Shown: piece after piece, positions 1-6,853 of the stretch
Numbering within the stretch: position 1 is the stretch's first letter
Layout of the letters: every line of letters begins with the position of its first letter
IMG/VR virus record: IMGVR_UViG_3300042294_002474
Location: 1-30,338 of that record
Strand: one strand, 5' to 3'
Source of the DNA: a virus
Length of the DNA: 30,338 nucleotides
Made by a program: the position numbers and the translations under genes
The notes under the pieces: generated by a model
What the model was told of the DNA's origin: nothing
The model's database searches: none
What the model saw: only the letters and a program-made list of their open reading frames with translations

Positions 1-47
1 ATTCACAAAGTGATTTTACTAGTTTACCATTCATTCCGCAAGTTTTA

Positions 48-266
48 TCAATTTATCAATTTATCACGTTTAATAGTTAATGTAAGATCCAATGAAGATC
101 TTATACCCCACATTAATCTAGTATCAACTTTGTTACGAGACATTTGTTTACCAAAATTAACTATTAACATTTTAGCTGCTAATGTTTGTTGATATGTCTC
201 ACAAGAATCAATTACCTTTTCAATCCATTTTACAACGTCTCCGTAATGTCTACTTCTATTTTCCAT
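48..266 (-). CDS. Small hypothetical phage protein (72 aa)
   Basis: A short, charged, probably cytoplasmic protein that I do not recognise. It has no signal peptide or membrane segment. The frame stays open back to a TTG at 272, but the first ATG is at 266, two bases after the TGA stop of the HD-domain gene, so I take the ATG. It is the last gene visible in the HD operon, and 3 nt of spacing or less implies co-transcription. The middle is helical (WIEKVIDSCETYQQTLAAK) and the C-terminus is basic. Real-gene status rests on tight packing and strand agreement with its neighbour. Function unknown. Confidence 0.6.
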   Translation of the reverse strand: MENRSRHYGDVVKWIEKVIDSCETYQQTLAAKMLIVNFGKQMSRNKVDTRLMWGIRSSLDLTLTIKRDKLIN

Positions 267-268
267 AA

Positions 269-802
269 TCAATCATTAAATAAGTTTTCTAAATAATTAC
301 ACATTTCACCAAGGGGATGTGCTTGCCCTTCAACAAAACCTAAGCTAGTCAAGAAGTTATCACTTTCTTTCTTATACATCTCAAACATACGACTACCTGT
401 CATCTTTGAGTATTGTACGTTCGCAATACGATCACACAACTTAACGAACACCGCACCTGGCGTATTTCTAATACCTTCGTAGTATTTGTCGTTTGCTCGT
501 TCTTTACGGTTCTTACCTTTCTCGTTGGTAACTGCGTAAATGATGTCGGCAGCATCTTGACCCAAATGATTCTTCACATCATTGTATGAAACACGAGTGT
601 CCTCAATTAGGTCGTGACCCCAAGTTGCAATAAGTACTGATCCTCTAAATGAAGTTTCCCCATCATTTCTATCCGGCACAAAATTAATAAATTCCTGTGC
701 AACATTTGAAACCATTCTCAAGTGAAATTCATACGGAAGATACGTATCATATTGATGATTCGTACTTTTGTGTTGTTCTAAAATCCAATCTATCTTACTC
801 AT
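269..802 (-). CDS. HD-domain phosphohydrolase, SpoT/MESH1-like (p)ppGpp hydrolase family
   Basis: The protein (177 aa from the chosen start) carries the metal-binding set of the RelA/SpoT HD hydrolase family. These are His27 in the FHLRMV helix, the His63-Asp64 pair followed by Glu67-Asp68 (GHDLIEDT), and Asp124 in VKLCDRIANV. In this family the domain removes the 3'-pyrophosphate of (p)ppGpp using Mn2+. There is no synthetase, TGS or ACT domain, so it resembles a small stand-alone alarmone hydrolase. An upstream in-frame ATG at 823 exists, but a TATATTTG box ends 4 nt before the ATG at 802, so a transcript would probably start at 802. The gene follows a minus-strand terminator and so heads its own unit. 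Inference: it could lower ppGpp during infection. A related nucleotide substrate is possible. Confidence 0.8.
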   Translation of the reverse strand: MSKIDWILEQHKSTNHQYDTYLPYEFHLRMVSNVAQEFINFVPDRNDGETSFRGSVLIATWGHDLIEDTRVSYNDVKNHLGQDAADIIYAVTNEKGKNRKERANDKYYEGIRNTPGAVFVKLCDRIANVQYSKMTGSRMFEMYKKESDNFLTSLGFVEGQAHPLGEMCNYLENLFND

Positions 803-806
803 ATCA

Positions 807-814
807 CAAATATA
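807..814 (-). promoter_or_regulatory. Host-type -7 box TATATTTG before HD gene
   Basis: Exact match to the Bacteroidota TAnnTTTG box, read on the minus strand, 4 nt before the ATG at 802. No good -33 TTG was seen. It lies just downstream of the terminator at 837-857. Confidence 0.5.
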
Positions 815-836
815 ATAAAACATTTTTAAATAAAAA

Positions 837-857
837 ACCCACCTTATTGGGGTGGGT
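837..857 (-). terminator. Intrinsic terminator after the tagged mini-ORF
   Basis: Seven-bp stem ACCCACC/GGTGGGT with a 7-nt loop, followed on the minus strand by a T-run. It ends the transcript of the tagged genes above it. Stem and loop are nearly identical to the terminator at 1311-1331. Confidence 0.85.
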
Positions 858-864
858 ATTAATA

Positions 865-912
865 TTATATAATATTGGTTAAATCAGATTCGGTTAGTTT
901 GATAATTTTCAT
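865..912 (-). CDS. 15-aa mini-ORF consisting only of the virion-tag leader
   Basis: The minus strand reads MKIIKLTESDLTNII then TAA. This is nearly the same as the first 15 residues of the next gene upstream (MKKIVKLTESDLIRI), with different codons. The ATG overlaps that gene's TAA stop as TAATG, giving translational coupling. A terminator follows 8 nt after the stop. It is either the decayed remnant of a duplicated tagged gene that kept only its leader, or a functional free leader peptide. No function can be assigned, and expression is unproven. Confidence 0.5.
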   Translation of the reverse strand: MKIIKLTESDLTNII

Positions 913-1247
913 TAGATCAATCCTTTTATTTCACTTTTTACTTTACCAAGTTCATTAAATTTAAATTCTTTACCAAATTTACTACCAACCTTTTTAACGG
1001 TTATTCCATCTTTTCGGAACATAACTTGTCCAACGTGTTTTCCATCACAATGAATTTCAAAATCGTTACCAACTTGTTTTACTTTACAATCGTGTGATTT
1101 AATAAAGTTTTTAATTGTTTCTTGAAATCTATCGAGTTTAACGTCAACATCCTTTTCCTTAACTCCTTTATCTGTTTTACCTTCTTGGATAACTCTTTGT
1201 ACGATTCTAATTAAATCGGATTCTGTAAGTTTTACAATCTTTTTCAT
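912..1247 (-). CDS. Tagged putative internal virion protein (111 aa)
   Basis: The N-terminus, MKKIVKLTESDLIRIVQRVIQE followed by Gly, is the clearest copy of a leader shared by several genes in this window. The IQE at residues 20-22 fits the (I/L/V)xE cleavage rule of T4-type prohead proteases. I infer that the leader targets the protein to the capsid and is removed, leaving a basic body of about 89 residues (pI looks high, many Lys). The body alternates short beta-like stretches (FEIHCDGKHVGQVMF, GITVKKVG); I do not recognise the fold. It begins a transcription unit, with an ATATTTAT octamer 4 nt before the ATG and a terminator just upstream. It is coupled to the mini-ORF downstream. Confidence 0.7.
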   Translation of the reverse strand: MKKIVKLTESDLIRIVQRVIQEGKTDKGVKEKDVDVKLDRFQETIKNFIKSHDCKVKQVGNDFEIHCDGKHVGQVMFRKDGITVKKVGSKFGKEFKFNELGKVKSEIKGLI

Positions 1248-1251
1248 AATG

Positions 1252-1259
1252 ATAAATAT
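1252..1259 (-). promoter_or_regulatory. ATATTTAT motif before tagged gene
   Basis: Minus-strand ATATTTAT ends 4 nt before the ATG at 1247. The same octamer stands at the same distance before other tagged genes (20956, 24739, 29709). It overlaps one arm of the hairpin at 1254-1302. Confidence 0.5.
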
Positions 1260-1302
1260 ATGTTAACTACCATATATTCTCCATTATATGAGAATTAACA
1301 TA
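1254..1302 (-). other. Nested inverted repeat in leader of tagged gene
   Basis: On the minus strand an outer 9-bp pair TATATGTTA/TAACATATA encloses an inner ATTCTC/GAGAAT hairpin that abuts the outer 5' arm, leaving a 10-nt linker on the 3' side. It sits between the upstream terminator and the gene start and overlaps the ATATTTAT box. It may be an operator or an RNA structure. Confidence 0.4.
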
Positions 1303-1331
1303 TAAAAAAACCCCACCTTATTGGGGTGGGG
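1303..1331 (-). terminator. Intrinsic terminator after the SPFH operon
   Basis: Stem CCCCACC/GGTGGGG with a 7-nt loop, then seven Ts on the minus strand. It lies 10 nt after the stop of the gene at 1341-1562. Near-duplicate of the terminator at 837-857. Confidence 0.9.
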
Positions 1332-1340
1332 TTGGTTTAA

Positions 1341-1562
1341 TTATTTAACAATAATCATATTTGTATTTGAGATTGGTAATCTCATCACGGGGATTACACC
1401 TAAGGATTCTGTATCCATTTTCTGCATTACCTCGTAAAAACCTAACTCAGAACATTTAACGGTTGGGACATTATCAAAAGATTCCACAACATCTCCTGTG
1501 TGTCTATAATTACTTAGTACTTTAACCGTTTTTAAGGTTGTATTAAAAATTAATGTTTGCAT
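1341..1562 (-). CDS. Small hypothetical protein (73 aa)
   Basis: Unrecognised small soluble protein, predicted mostly beta (MQTLIFNTTLKTVKVLSNYR..., ending in ISNTNMIIVK). The start lies 1 nt after the SPFH stop codon and the gene is followed directly by a strong terminator, so it is the last gene of the SPFH operon. No signal peptide, membrane segment or Cys/His cluster is present. Position and spacing make it a real gene; function unknown. Confidence 0.65.
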   Translation of the reverse strand: MQTLIFNTTLKTVKVLSNYRHTGDVVESFDNVPTVKCSELGFYEVMQKMDTESLGVIPVMRLPISNTNMIIVK

Positions 1563-1563
1563 A

Positions 1564-2517
1564 TTATTTTTTATTTAAGTTTAAAAACATTCCACTATTA
1601 CCTGCCATTGTTGTTGGCAATTTCCCGTCCCAAGCTTGTGCTTTCAAATACTCAATATACATTGGTGTAATTTGATTTTGTTTAATCTTAATTGCTTGTG
1701 CCGCGGCGTAAGCGTTAATGATTAATTCCGCAGAGTCAGCTCTAGCTACAGCAACTTTACGTTTACCTTCAGCAATCGCAGTTAATGCTTGTTGTTCCGA
1801 TGCTTCCGCTTGTTGGATCGCCTTTGTTTTAGCGATAATTGATTCTTGTAATGCTTCAGGTGGTGTGATGTTTGTACGTAATTGTGATACGTTGAACCAT
1901 TTAGATAATCGAACGTTACATTCAGCGACGATAGATGCTTCAAATGCTTGTCTGTGTCCAAAGATACTATCAACCTCCCAAGTGTTTGCCACGTCATTCA
2001 CCGCTCCGATAATTGCGTTTTTCAACCATCCTTGCTCTACTTGTTTCACATCCAATCGTAAATTCACGAACATATCCCCAATATTTGCCTCTTTCAAAGA
2101 GTAGTTAAATGTTGGTTTAATGGTTGCAGGGAATCCACCTTTTGTGATTACTTGTTGGTCATCATACTCAATGTGTTGTTGGAACGTTGGGAACTCTAAC
2201 ATCTGTTCTGTCCAAGTATTATAAACTACCCACCCTGTTTTGTATTGGTAATTTGTAACACCACGTTGAGATCCTACCAAACTAACTTTTAAACCTTTGT
2301 ATCCACTATCTACTTTTTCAAGGGCAAATGGTTGAACCATCGATAAAATTAAACCTAAAACGAAAACACCAATAGGCTTGATTAACCAACTCGCTTGAAA
2401 TGTCTCTCTGGTATCATTCCATCGATCTGTTTCAACTTTAAACATACTTCCTCGTGTTTTTAATGCGATGAGGATTGCCGCAATTAAACCTGTAATAAAA
2501 ATTAATGTACTAATCAT
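1564..2517 (-). CDS. SPFH/Band 7 (prohibitin-like) membrane protein
   Basis: The 317-residue protein has two N-terminal hydrophobic segments (about residues 2-19 and 44-63), then an SPFH domain (about 66-225), then an Ala/Glu-rich helix typical of SPFH coiled coils (about 220-270, QQAEASEQQALTAIAEGKRKVAVARADS). SPFH proteins oligomerise into membrane-bound rings or scaffolds that organise membrane proteases and lipid domains; homologues occur in large phages. The TYIEYLKAQAW-like stretch near the C-terminus is typical of prohibitin relatives. The first 8 nt overlap the small membrane protein gene 2510-2728, so the two are probably co-translated and may interact. The phage role is unknown; protecting membranes or restraining a host protease such as FtsH are inferences. 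Confidence 0.85.
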   Translation of the reverse strand: MISTLIFITGLIAAILIALKTRGSMFKVETDRWNDTRETFQASWLIKPIGVFVLGLILSMVQPFALEKVDSGYKGLKVSLVGSQRGVTNYQYKTGWVVYNTWTEQMLEFPTFQQHIEYDDQQVITKGGFPATIKPTFNYSLKEANIGDMFVNLRLDVKQVEQGWLKNAIIGAVNDVANTWEVDSIFGHRQAFEASIVAECNVRLSKWFNVSQLRTNITPPEALQESIIAKTKAIQQAEASEQQALTAIAEGKRKVAVARADSAELIINAYAAAQAIKIKQNQITPMYIEYLKAQAWDGKLPTTMAGNSGMFLNLNKK

Positions 2518-2728
2518 CTTTTTTTTCTTTTAAATTGTTATAAATAAATTTGTAAATGAGTTTAAACATATAATATGTGCTAACCAAAACTCCTAATGTC
2601 GACACAATTTGTAATTCGATCGATACTTCCCTACTTAAGATAAACTCAGTGTATAAGTTTACAACGTAAAGATGTATTATAACTAGTATGGTGACTCCCC
2701 ACCCTCCTAATTTAATTTTATTAAACAT
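2510..2728 (-). CDS. Small two-pass membrane protein
   Basis: The 72-residue protein has two hydrophobic segments (about residues 9-28 and 42-62) around a short loop, and a charged tail (NNLKEKKDD). It overlaps the SPFH gene by 8 nt, a spacing that usually means a shared job; a partner or anchor of the SPFH ring is the simplest inference. It is not clearly a holin, because no lysis gene is adjacent. Family not recognised. Confidence 0.65.
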   Translation of the reverse strand: MFNKIKLGGWGVTILVIIHLYVVNLYTEFILSREVSIELQIVSTLGVLVSTYYMFKLIYKFIYNNLKEKKDD

Positions 2729-2818
2729 ACTACTTCATATTTTATTTATTGGTTATTACTTGTGAGATACAAATTTAATCATTTTTTCAATTACTATCAA
2801 ATGGAATTTGTTCTAATT

Positions 2819-3400
2819 TTAATCCCACCATTGAGCCAGCCTTTCCTCCAAAACTCGGAAAAGAAGTTTATTTGCTTTATTATGGTTATGGTAAGACACC
2901 AATAAACATAAACGTTTTTTATCAACTTGTTCTCCATTCTTTTTGATAACATCACGAACTGAAGAAGGATACTTATTTAAGTATTCATCAAATCTTTCAC
3001 CCGTTATTTCAATCTCAATAGATTTTAGATCTGGTTTATTTGGTACATCTTCAAAACTAATATTAGTGTCCCAATAATCCATACATTCTAATTGATAATG
3101 TTCTTCCATAACTCTTTCAAGTAAGTTAAGAGCCAAAGTCATATAACGATTATCTCTATCAATATCCATATGTCTATTGGCATTGACAAGTTCCTTTCTT
3201 TGGAACTCGATTTTCTTTTGTAATATTTTTAGGATAAAGTTACCGTCCCAATCTCTATCGTGGTAAATAGTTGGCATCCATTTAAAAATGTTTTTTACAC
3301 CGGTAAGAAAGTATTTTATTCTCCAATGTAATCTACTAAATAAAGTATTTCTACTCCAAGCAGAATCTTCAGGTATCGGTAATTGTTTATATGTTTTCAT
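2819..3400 (-). CDS. Conserved phage protein with IYHDRDWD motif (193 aa)
   Basis: This soluble protein resembles a phage family of unknown function marked by W(M/F)xTIYxDRDWDxxFxxxIL near the N-terminus (here about residues 41-62). A long helix with charged residues follows (KKIEFQRKELVNANRHMDIDRDNRYMTLALNLLERV), and the C-terminus is LLFRVLEERLAQWWD. The role is unknown; the family resemblance is from memory of phage genomes and would need a profile search. Its ATG overlaps the lipoprotein stop by 4 nt, so it belongs to the PcfJ operon. About 90 nt without a gene separates it from 2728. Confidence 0.7.
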   Translation of the reverse strand: MKTYKQLPIPEDSAWSRNTLFSRLHWRIKYFLTGVKNIFKWMPTIYHDRDWDGNFILKILQKKIEFQRKELVNANRHMDIDRDNRYMTLALNLLERVMEEHYQLECMDYWDTNISFEDVPNKPDLKSIEIEITGERFDEYLNKYPSSVRDVIKKNGEQVDKKRLCLLVSYHNHNKANKLLFRVLEERLAQWWD

Positions 3401-3630
3401 TTATTTAATTTAAAAATTTTAAATGGAGGTTTAATTCTTACTTCACTCCCATCACTATTAAAATAATATGCAGTGTCCCCATCAAACGATATGGTATCGG
3501 TATACCAAATGGCATCGTGCATTGGGTTTATACCTGAGGTTGGGACATAGACCTTTCCTCTGATTTCGTATTTGTATTTTTTACCAGCACAAGATACCAA
3601 TAAAAGAGAAATAAAAAGTAATTTTTTCAT
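3397..3630 (-). CDS. Small lipoprotein (77 aa)
   Basis: An N-terminal Lys-Lys, a hydrophobic stretch and a lipobox ending in Cys14 (LLLVSC) indicate a signal peptidase II lipoprotein. The mature part is about 64 residues, with beta-rich repeats of Tyr, Asp and Gly (YKYEIRGKVYVPTSGI, ISFDGDTAYYF). It has the look of a small periplasmic or outer-membrane-associated lipoprotein; in phages these can act in superinfection exclusion, but nothing here proves that. It overlaps the next gene by 4 nt and follows the PcfJ-like gene by 14 nt. Confidence 0.7.
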   Translation of the reverse strand: MKKLLFISLLLVSCAGKKYKYEIRGKVYVPTSGINPMHDAIWYTDTISFDGDTAYYFNSDGSEVRIKPPFKIFKLNK

Positions 3631-3644
3631 ATTATGTTTTTTTA

Positions 3645-5492
3645 TTATGGTAATAGATCGTCACCGGCTAACCAATCATCGTATCTTACAGGTTCAATTT
3701 CATTATATTCCGGCAACGGATATTCAAAAAGGGGGTCATAATAGGGTGAAAATTCAGTAGTGGTAACGTCCCAACTTGGTGTCATTCTAATCAGTCTACC
3801 CCTTTCACCAACTAAATTGGCTTCATTAAACACCGCCTGTTGTTCAATCTCTTTACCATTACGATATTTTTTAATCATTTTTGGTAATTTAAGAGTTCCC
3901 AATTTATACAATAAATTAATATTCACCAATTGGATTCTTGCGACGTGTGAGAATGTTAAAGAAGGTTCATTATTAAATCTTGCTCGTTCTTGGACGTTTA
4001 TTAATTCATTATTTCTGTATTGATATTCCACCGTAATTCTATCATCACCATCGACGGATCCCTTTCTTATTGAGAATATTAAACATTCAGGTCTTTCAGT
4101 GTAAGTTCTCACGCAGTTTCTTTGGTGTTGGGACTCTTTTTCGTAATCATTTGTTTTACGGAGTAACACCGGATAATATGTTTCATTTTCATACTCAATT
4201 GGGGTTTCTAACGAATCAACATCACCATAGAATCTTTCAACCTCACCTTTTTTATATGAATCAATTAATCGACTGAATTCCTCGTGTTCCTCATTAAATT
4301 CCGCTTCAGAGTTAAATTTAAATCTTACTTTTTCACCCAATTTCTCAAGTTCACTCTTAAATGCTATGTGTTCATATAGGGTATCAAAATGTCTATCATC
4401 CCACAGAAAACCTATTTTAACAATTCTCTCTTTTTCTTTTTTTGTTAAAACATTTCCCAATACATTAATAAGATTTTTTTGTTGTTCCTTTGAGGTTGAG
4501 TACCAATATCTACCACATCTTTCTTCATCATAGTGAACAGAAACCGGCACCTCTTCATCGTAATTAGGAACCGGAATTAGATCTTCTATGTTTTGATTTG
4601 GGTATGATCTACCCACTCTATATCGTTCATCAAATAATTCATCCGGAAGTTGGTTAAAACTATCGATCCCTAACATAGTATACATCATAAACATTCTATC
4701 GAAAGCAACCCATTCAATCTCGTTGAGGATCTTTTTAACTTTGGATCCTTTGAGATTCATCTTACTCATCATCGCATCAACAAGATTCATATTGTGTTTA
4801 CGCAATTCAACCCTTGAGAAAAATGTTCCTCCGAACTTCTTCCAATTATTAGGTACTTTAACACCATTTACCAAATAGGTGGTTAGGGTATAGAAATTTC
4901 TAATATTATCAGTTTTAAAGTCTTGGGCATTAGTTATACCCAATCTATCCCAAATTTTTTCAAAAAAACTAAAGAAGTAAAAGTCAGGTTTAATATCTTT
5001 ATCAATACCTAAACTACTATACAATCCATAAATTGCCTCATTAGTAGGGTTTATTTTCATAGTTCTACTAATAATTTTTTTCTGTTTGGTAGAAAAGACC
5101 CCCGAATAAAATAATTTTGTTTTGAAGTTGAATGTGAGGTACCTTGTTGTTTTTCTTACCCTAAAGTATTTTTTCCCAACTCTTCTGTCTCTAGTTTGGT
5201 ATTGATACTTAATAGAGATTTTATTTTCACACTCCTCAATAAAAACTCTTTGTCTTTCAAAATGAACCGCAGAAAGTACATTACCATAATGTTTAATAAA
5301 GTCCTCCTCAGTTAACAATAATGAGTCAGAATAAAACCTTTCTTTATTATCAGATAAGGCGTAATCGTCAGTGTTATATGTTCTAACGCCCGATAAATTT
5401 TTATTAACAGGACAATAGTTGAGGAAAGTCTTTATTCTATACGACTTCTTCTCAACAAACTTACTGAATGTTTTACCTTCAACTACTAACAT
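3645..5492 (-). CDS. PcfJ-like protein (615 aa)
   Basis: The C-terminal third has the PcfJ-like signature: a charged segment leading to HQRNCVRTY (about residues 456-464), then IFSIRKG, then RITVEYQYRNNELINVQERARFNNEP. In the family this reads HxxHCVxxY, SLR, TVE, QxxGxxN. PcfJ is named from conjugative plasmids, and homologues are widespread in phages and mobile elements; the biochemical function is not established. The N-terminal 430 residues are basic and helical and not recognised. The gene starts immediately after a terminator, and the TATTTTTG box ends 4 nt before its ATG, so the mRNA is probably leaderless. It leads the operon running to 1341. Confidence 0.75.
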   Translation of the reverse strand: MLVVEGKTFSKFVEKKSYRIKTFLNYCPVNKNLSGVRTYNTDDYALSDNKERFYSDSLLLTEEDFIKHYGNVLSAVHFERQRVFIEECENKISIKYQYQTRDRRVGKKYFRVRKTTRYLTFNFKTKLFYSGVFSTKQKKIISRTMKINPTNEAIYGLYSSLGIDKDIKPDFYFFSFFEKIWDRLGITNAQDFKTDNIRNFYTLTTYLVNGVKVPNNWKKFGGTFFSRVELRKHNMNLVDAMMSKMNLKGSKVKKILNEIEWVAFDRMFMMYTMLGIDSFNQLPDELFDERYRVGRSYPNQNIEDLIPVPNYDEEVPVSVHYDEERCGRYWYSTSKEQQKNLINVLGNVLTKKEKERIVKIGFLWDDRHFDTLYEHIAFKSELEKLGEKVRFKFNSEAEFNEEHEEFSRLIDSYKKGEVERFYGDVDSLETPIEYENETYYPVLLRKTNDYEKESQHQRNCVRTYTERPECLIFSIRKGSVDGDDRITVEYQYRNNELINVQERARFNNEPSLTFSHVARIQLVNINLLYKLGTLKLPKMIKKYRNGKEIEQQAVFNEANLVGERGRLIRMTPSWDVTTTEFSPYYDPLFEYPLPEYNEIEPVRYDDWLAGDDLLP

Positions 5493-5496
5493 ACCA

Positions 5497-5528
5497 CAAA
5501 AATAAAAAAATCCCCCAACTTAATCAAA
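5497..5528 (-). promoter_or_regulatory. Promoter TTTG-N20-TATTTTTG for PcfJ-like gene
   Basis: On the minus strand a TTTG (5525-5528) is followed after 20 nt by TATTTTTG (5497-5504), matching the Bacteroidota -33/-7 layout, and the ATG follows 4 nt later. The -33 part lies inside the loop of the terminator at 5510-5537. Confidence 0.6.
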
Positions 5529-5537
5529 TCGGGGGAT
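5510..5537 (-). terminator. Intrinsic terminator after the 5.6-8.6 kb operon
   Basis: Stem ATCCCCC/GGGGGAT with a 14-nt loop, followed by seven Ts on the minus strand. Overlaps the promoter of the next gene. Confidence 0.85.
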
Positions 5538-5572
5538 ACATTTTTTCTAAAATCTTATTCATTTTGTTTTAA

Positions 5573-5607
5573 TACTAAGACACCTTGTCTATGTAAGTGT
5601 CCTAGTA
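5573..5607 (-). other. Strong 3'-UTR hairpin without a T-run
   Basis: On the minus-strand RNA an 11-bp stem (UACUAGGACAC with GUGUCUUAGUA, one G-U pair, 13-nt loop) lies 17 nt after the stop at 5624. No U-run follows, so it is not a terminator by itself. A true terminator lies about 36 nt further on. It may stabilise the mRNA 3' end. No gene was seen in the remainder of 5493-5623. Confidence 0.5.
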
Positions 5608-5623
5608 TAATCCAATAAATTAT

Positions 5624-5917
5624 TTAAAGTGGTAAATCTTTGTCTTCCTTATTCTTATCTCTGAGATCTTGGATGTATTGGATCGTTATCCCATTTGCAA
5701 TTAATTCTTGTCTGTTATTCCAAATCTTGAATAACGCAAACATCAAAGGACCATAAACCATAAACACAAATGAAATGTAATCTAACATTAATAAAATAAC
5801 CTCAACAATAACAAACAAACTCATTATTAAGTTTAGATTTAGAAGGACAATATTCTTTTCCAATATTTCAATAATCATTTGATTATATTCGTATTCGGTT
5901 ATATTTTCATCATTCAT
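5624..5917 (-). CDS. Small membrane protein (97 aa)
   Basis: I chose the ATG at 5917 because it overlaps the stop of the preceding gene by 8 nt; the frame is open further upstream (to 5977) but only inside that gene. The protein has an acidic N-terminus (MNDENITEYEYNQM), two hydrophobic segments (about residues 26-44 and 47-64) and a charged cytoplasmic-looking tail ending DKNKEDKDLPL. The family is not recognised. It is the last gene of the operon that begins near 8575. Confidence 0.65.
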   Translation of the reverse strand: MNDENITEYEYNQMIIEILEKNIVLLNLNLIMSLFVIVEVILLMLDYISFVFMVYGPLMFALFKIWNNRQELIANGITIQYIQDLRDKNKEDKDLPL

Positions 5918-6548
5918 TTTCTGTATCATAGAACATCCTATCGCTATCCTCAGTATGCCACTTATCAAACCCCTCACAATTATAATAATCCTTGTTTACC
6001 AAATAGTCAGGTTTTTCGGGGAATGGTTTGGTTACAAAACTTGGTTCAGACCATTTTATTCTATTATTTGGTTGTAACGCAATTTGTCCGTTATCAAGTA
6101 AAATAATATGATGACTCTTATGTTCTAATGGATCTTCAGCCAATGATAGGTCCGTATTCATATCGTTTGAACCCCAGTTGATTGTACCATAATAACTTCC
6201 TGAATAAAACTTCTTATCTTTCATAAAGACCTCAACTTTTGTATCGTATAGGTACGATAAATGTAACAAGGTGAAGTTATATGAGAAACAATTCCAAATC
6301 TGTAAGTAGTGGAATGGTAAATCATCTTTAGGGATCTCAGGTTCGTGTAATAGAGCGTGACTTGGTAATTTATCCCTTAGTACCCCATTTTCTAACAACA
6401 CTTGGAATAAAGCCGCTTGACCTGGCATACACCTAACAGATATAATAACACCTGGTGTTAGATCACCCTGACCTTTCTTATGTTGATACATATATTCGTT
6501 TCGAACCCACACCTTAAGTGGGAAAAAATTGTGCTCTATATAAGCCAT
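5910..6548 (-). CDS. Conserved hypothetical phage protein (212 aa)
   Basis: Soluble, aromatic-rich protein with no signal peptide. A distinctive central block, SHHIILLDNGQIALQPNNRIKWSEPSFVTKPF (about residues 142-173, written here only as landmarks: LDNGQ, QPNNRI, PSFVTKPF), looks like a family seen in large T4-like phages, but I cannot name a function. The N-terminal half contains a beta-rich region with VWVRNEYMY and GVIISVRC. Its start overlaps the stop of the 101-aa gene by one base (TAATG), and its end overlaps the small membrane protein gene, showing an operon. Confidence 0.7.
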   Translation of the reverse strand: MAYIEHNFFPLKVWVRNEYMYQHKKGQGDLTPGVIISVRCMPGQAALFQVLLENGVLRDKLPSHALLHEPEIPKDDLPFHYLQIWNCFSYNFTLLHLSYLYDTKVEVFMKDKKFYSGSYYGTINWGSNDMNTDLSLAEDPLEHKSHHIILLDNGQIALQPNNRIKWSEPSFVTKPFPEKPDYLVNKDYYNCEGFDKWHTEDSDRMFYDTENE

Positions 6549-6853
6549 TATAAACTATATTTATAAACTCCATCTTCTAAAGTCACATCCATCAAACCTT
6601 CGTTTTCAAGAATTTTTTCAATTTGTTCTGAAGTAAATTTTATGTGTTCAGGTTCCATAAAGATCTTAAACGATTTTGTTGAAGATAATTTAGACTGCGT
6701 TAATAAATTTAAGACCGTCTCATTCTCGCATTCAACAATTGATGGGTATTGCCCATTTACCGTAACAATTGCTTTATCCCCTATCTCAATATCATTTAAT
6801 GATACGACATATGGTTTTTCTTCAATCATTATTAATTTAACTTTCTGTGTCAT
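6548..6853 (-). CDS. Hypothetical protein (101 aa)
   Basis: Unrecognised soluble acidic protein. The first half is beta-like (KVKLIMIEEKPYVVSL, GDKAIVTVNGQYPSIVECEN); the second half begins with FKIFMEP and holds a helix that looks like a small winged or TPR-like element (FTSEQIEKILENEG). No catalytic or metal-binding motif is visible. It overlaps the gene before it by 17 nt and the gene after it by 1 nt, so translation is coupled along the operon. Confidence 0.6.
   Translation of the reverse strand: MTQKVKLIMIEEKPYVVSLNDIEIGDKAIVTVNGQYPSIVECENETVLNLLTQSKLSSTKSFKIFMEPEHIKFTSEQIEKILENEGLMDVTLEDGVYKYSL

Noticed and set aside
1718-2104. Plus-strand open frame over the SPFH gene (128 codons)
   Set aside because: It is antisense to a clear SPFH coding frame, shows no recognisable family, and no start signal fits. 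It is a shadow of the real gene.
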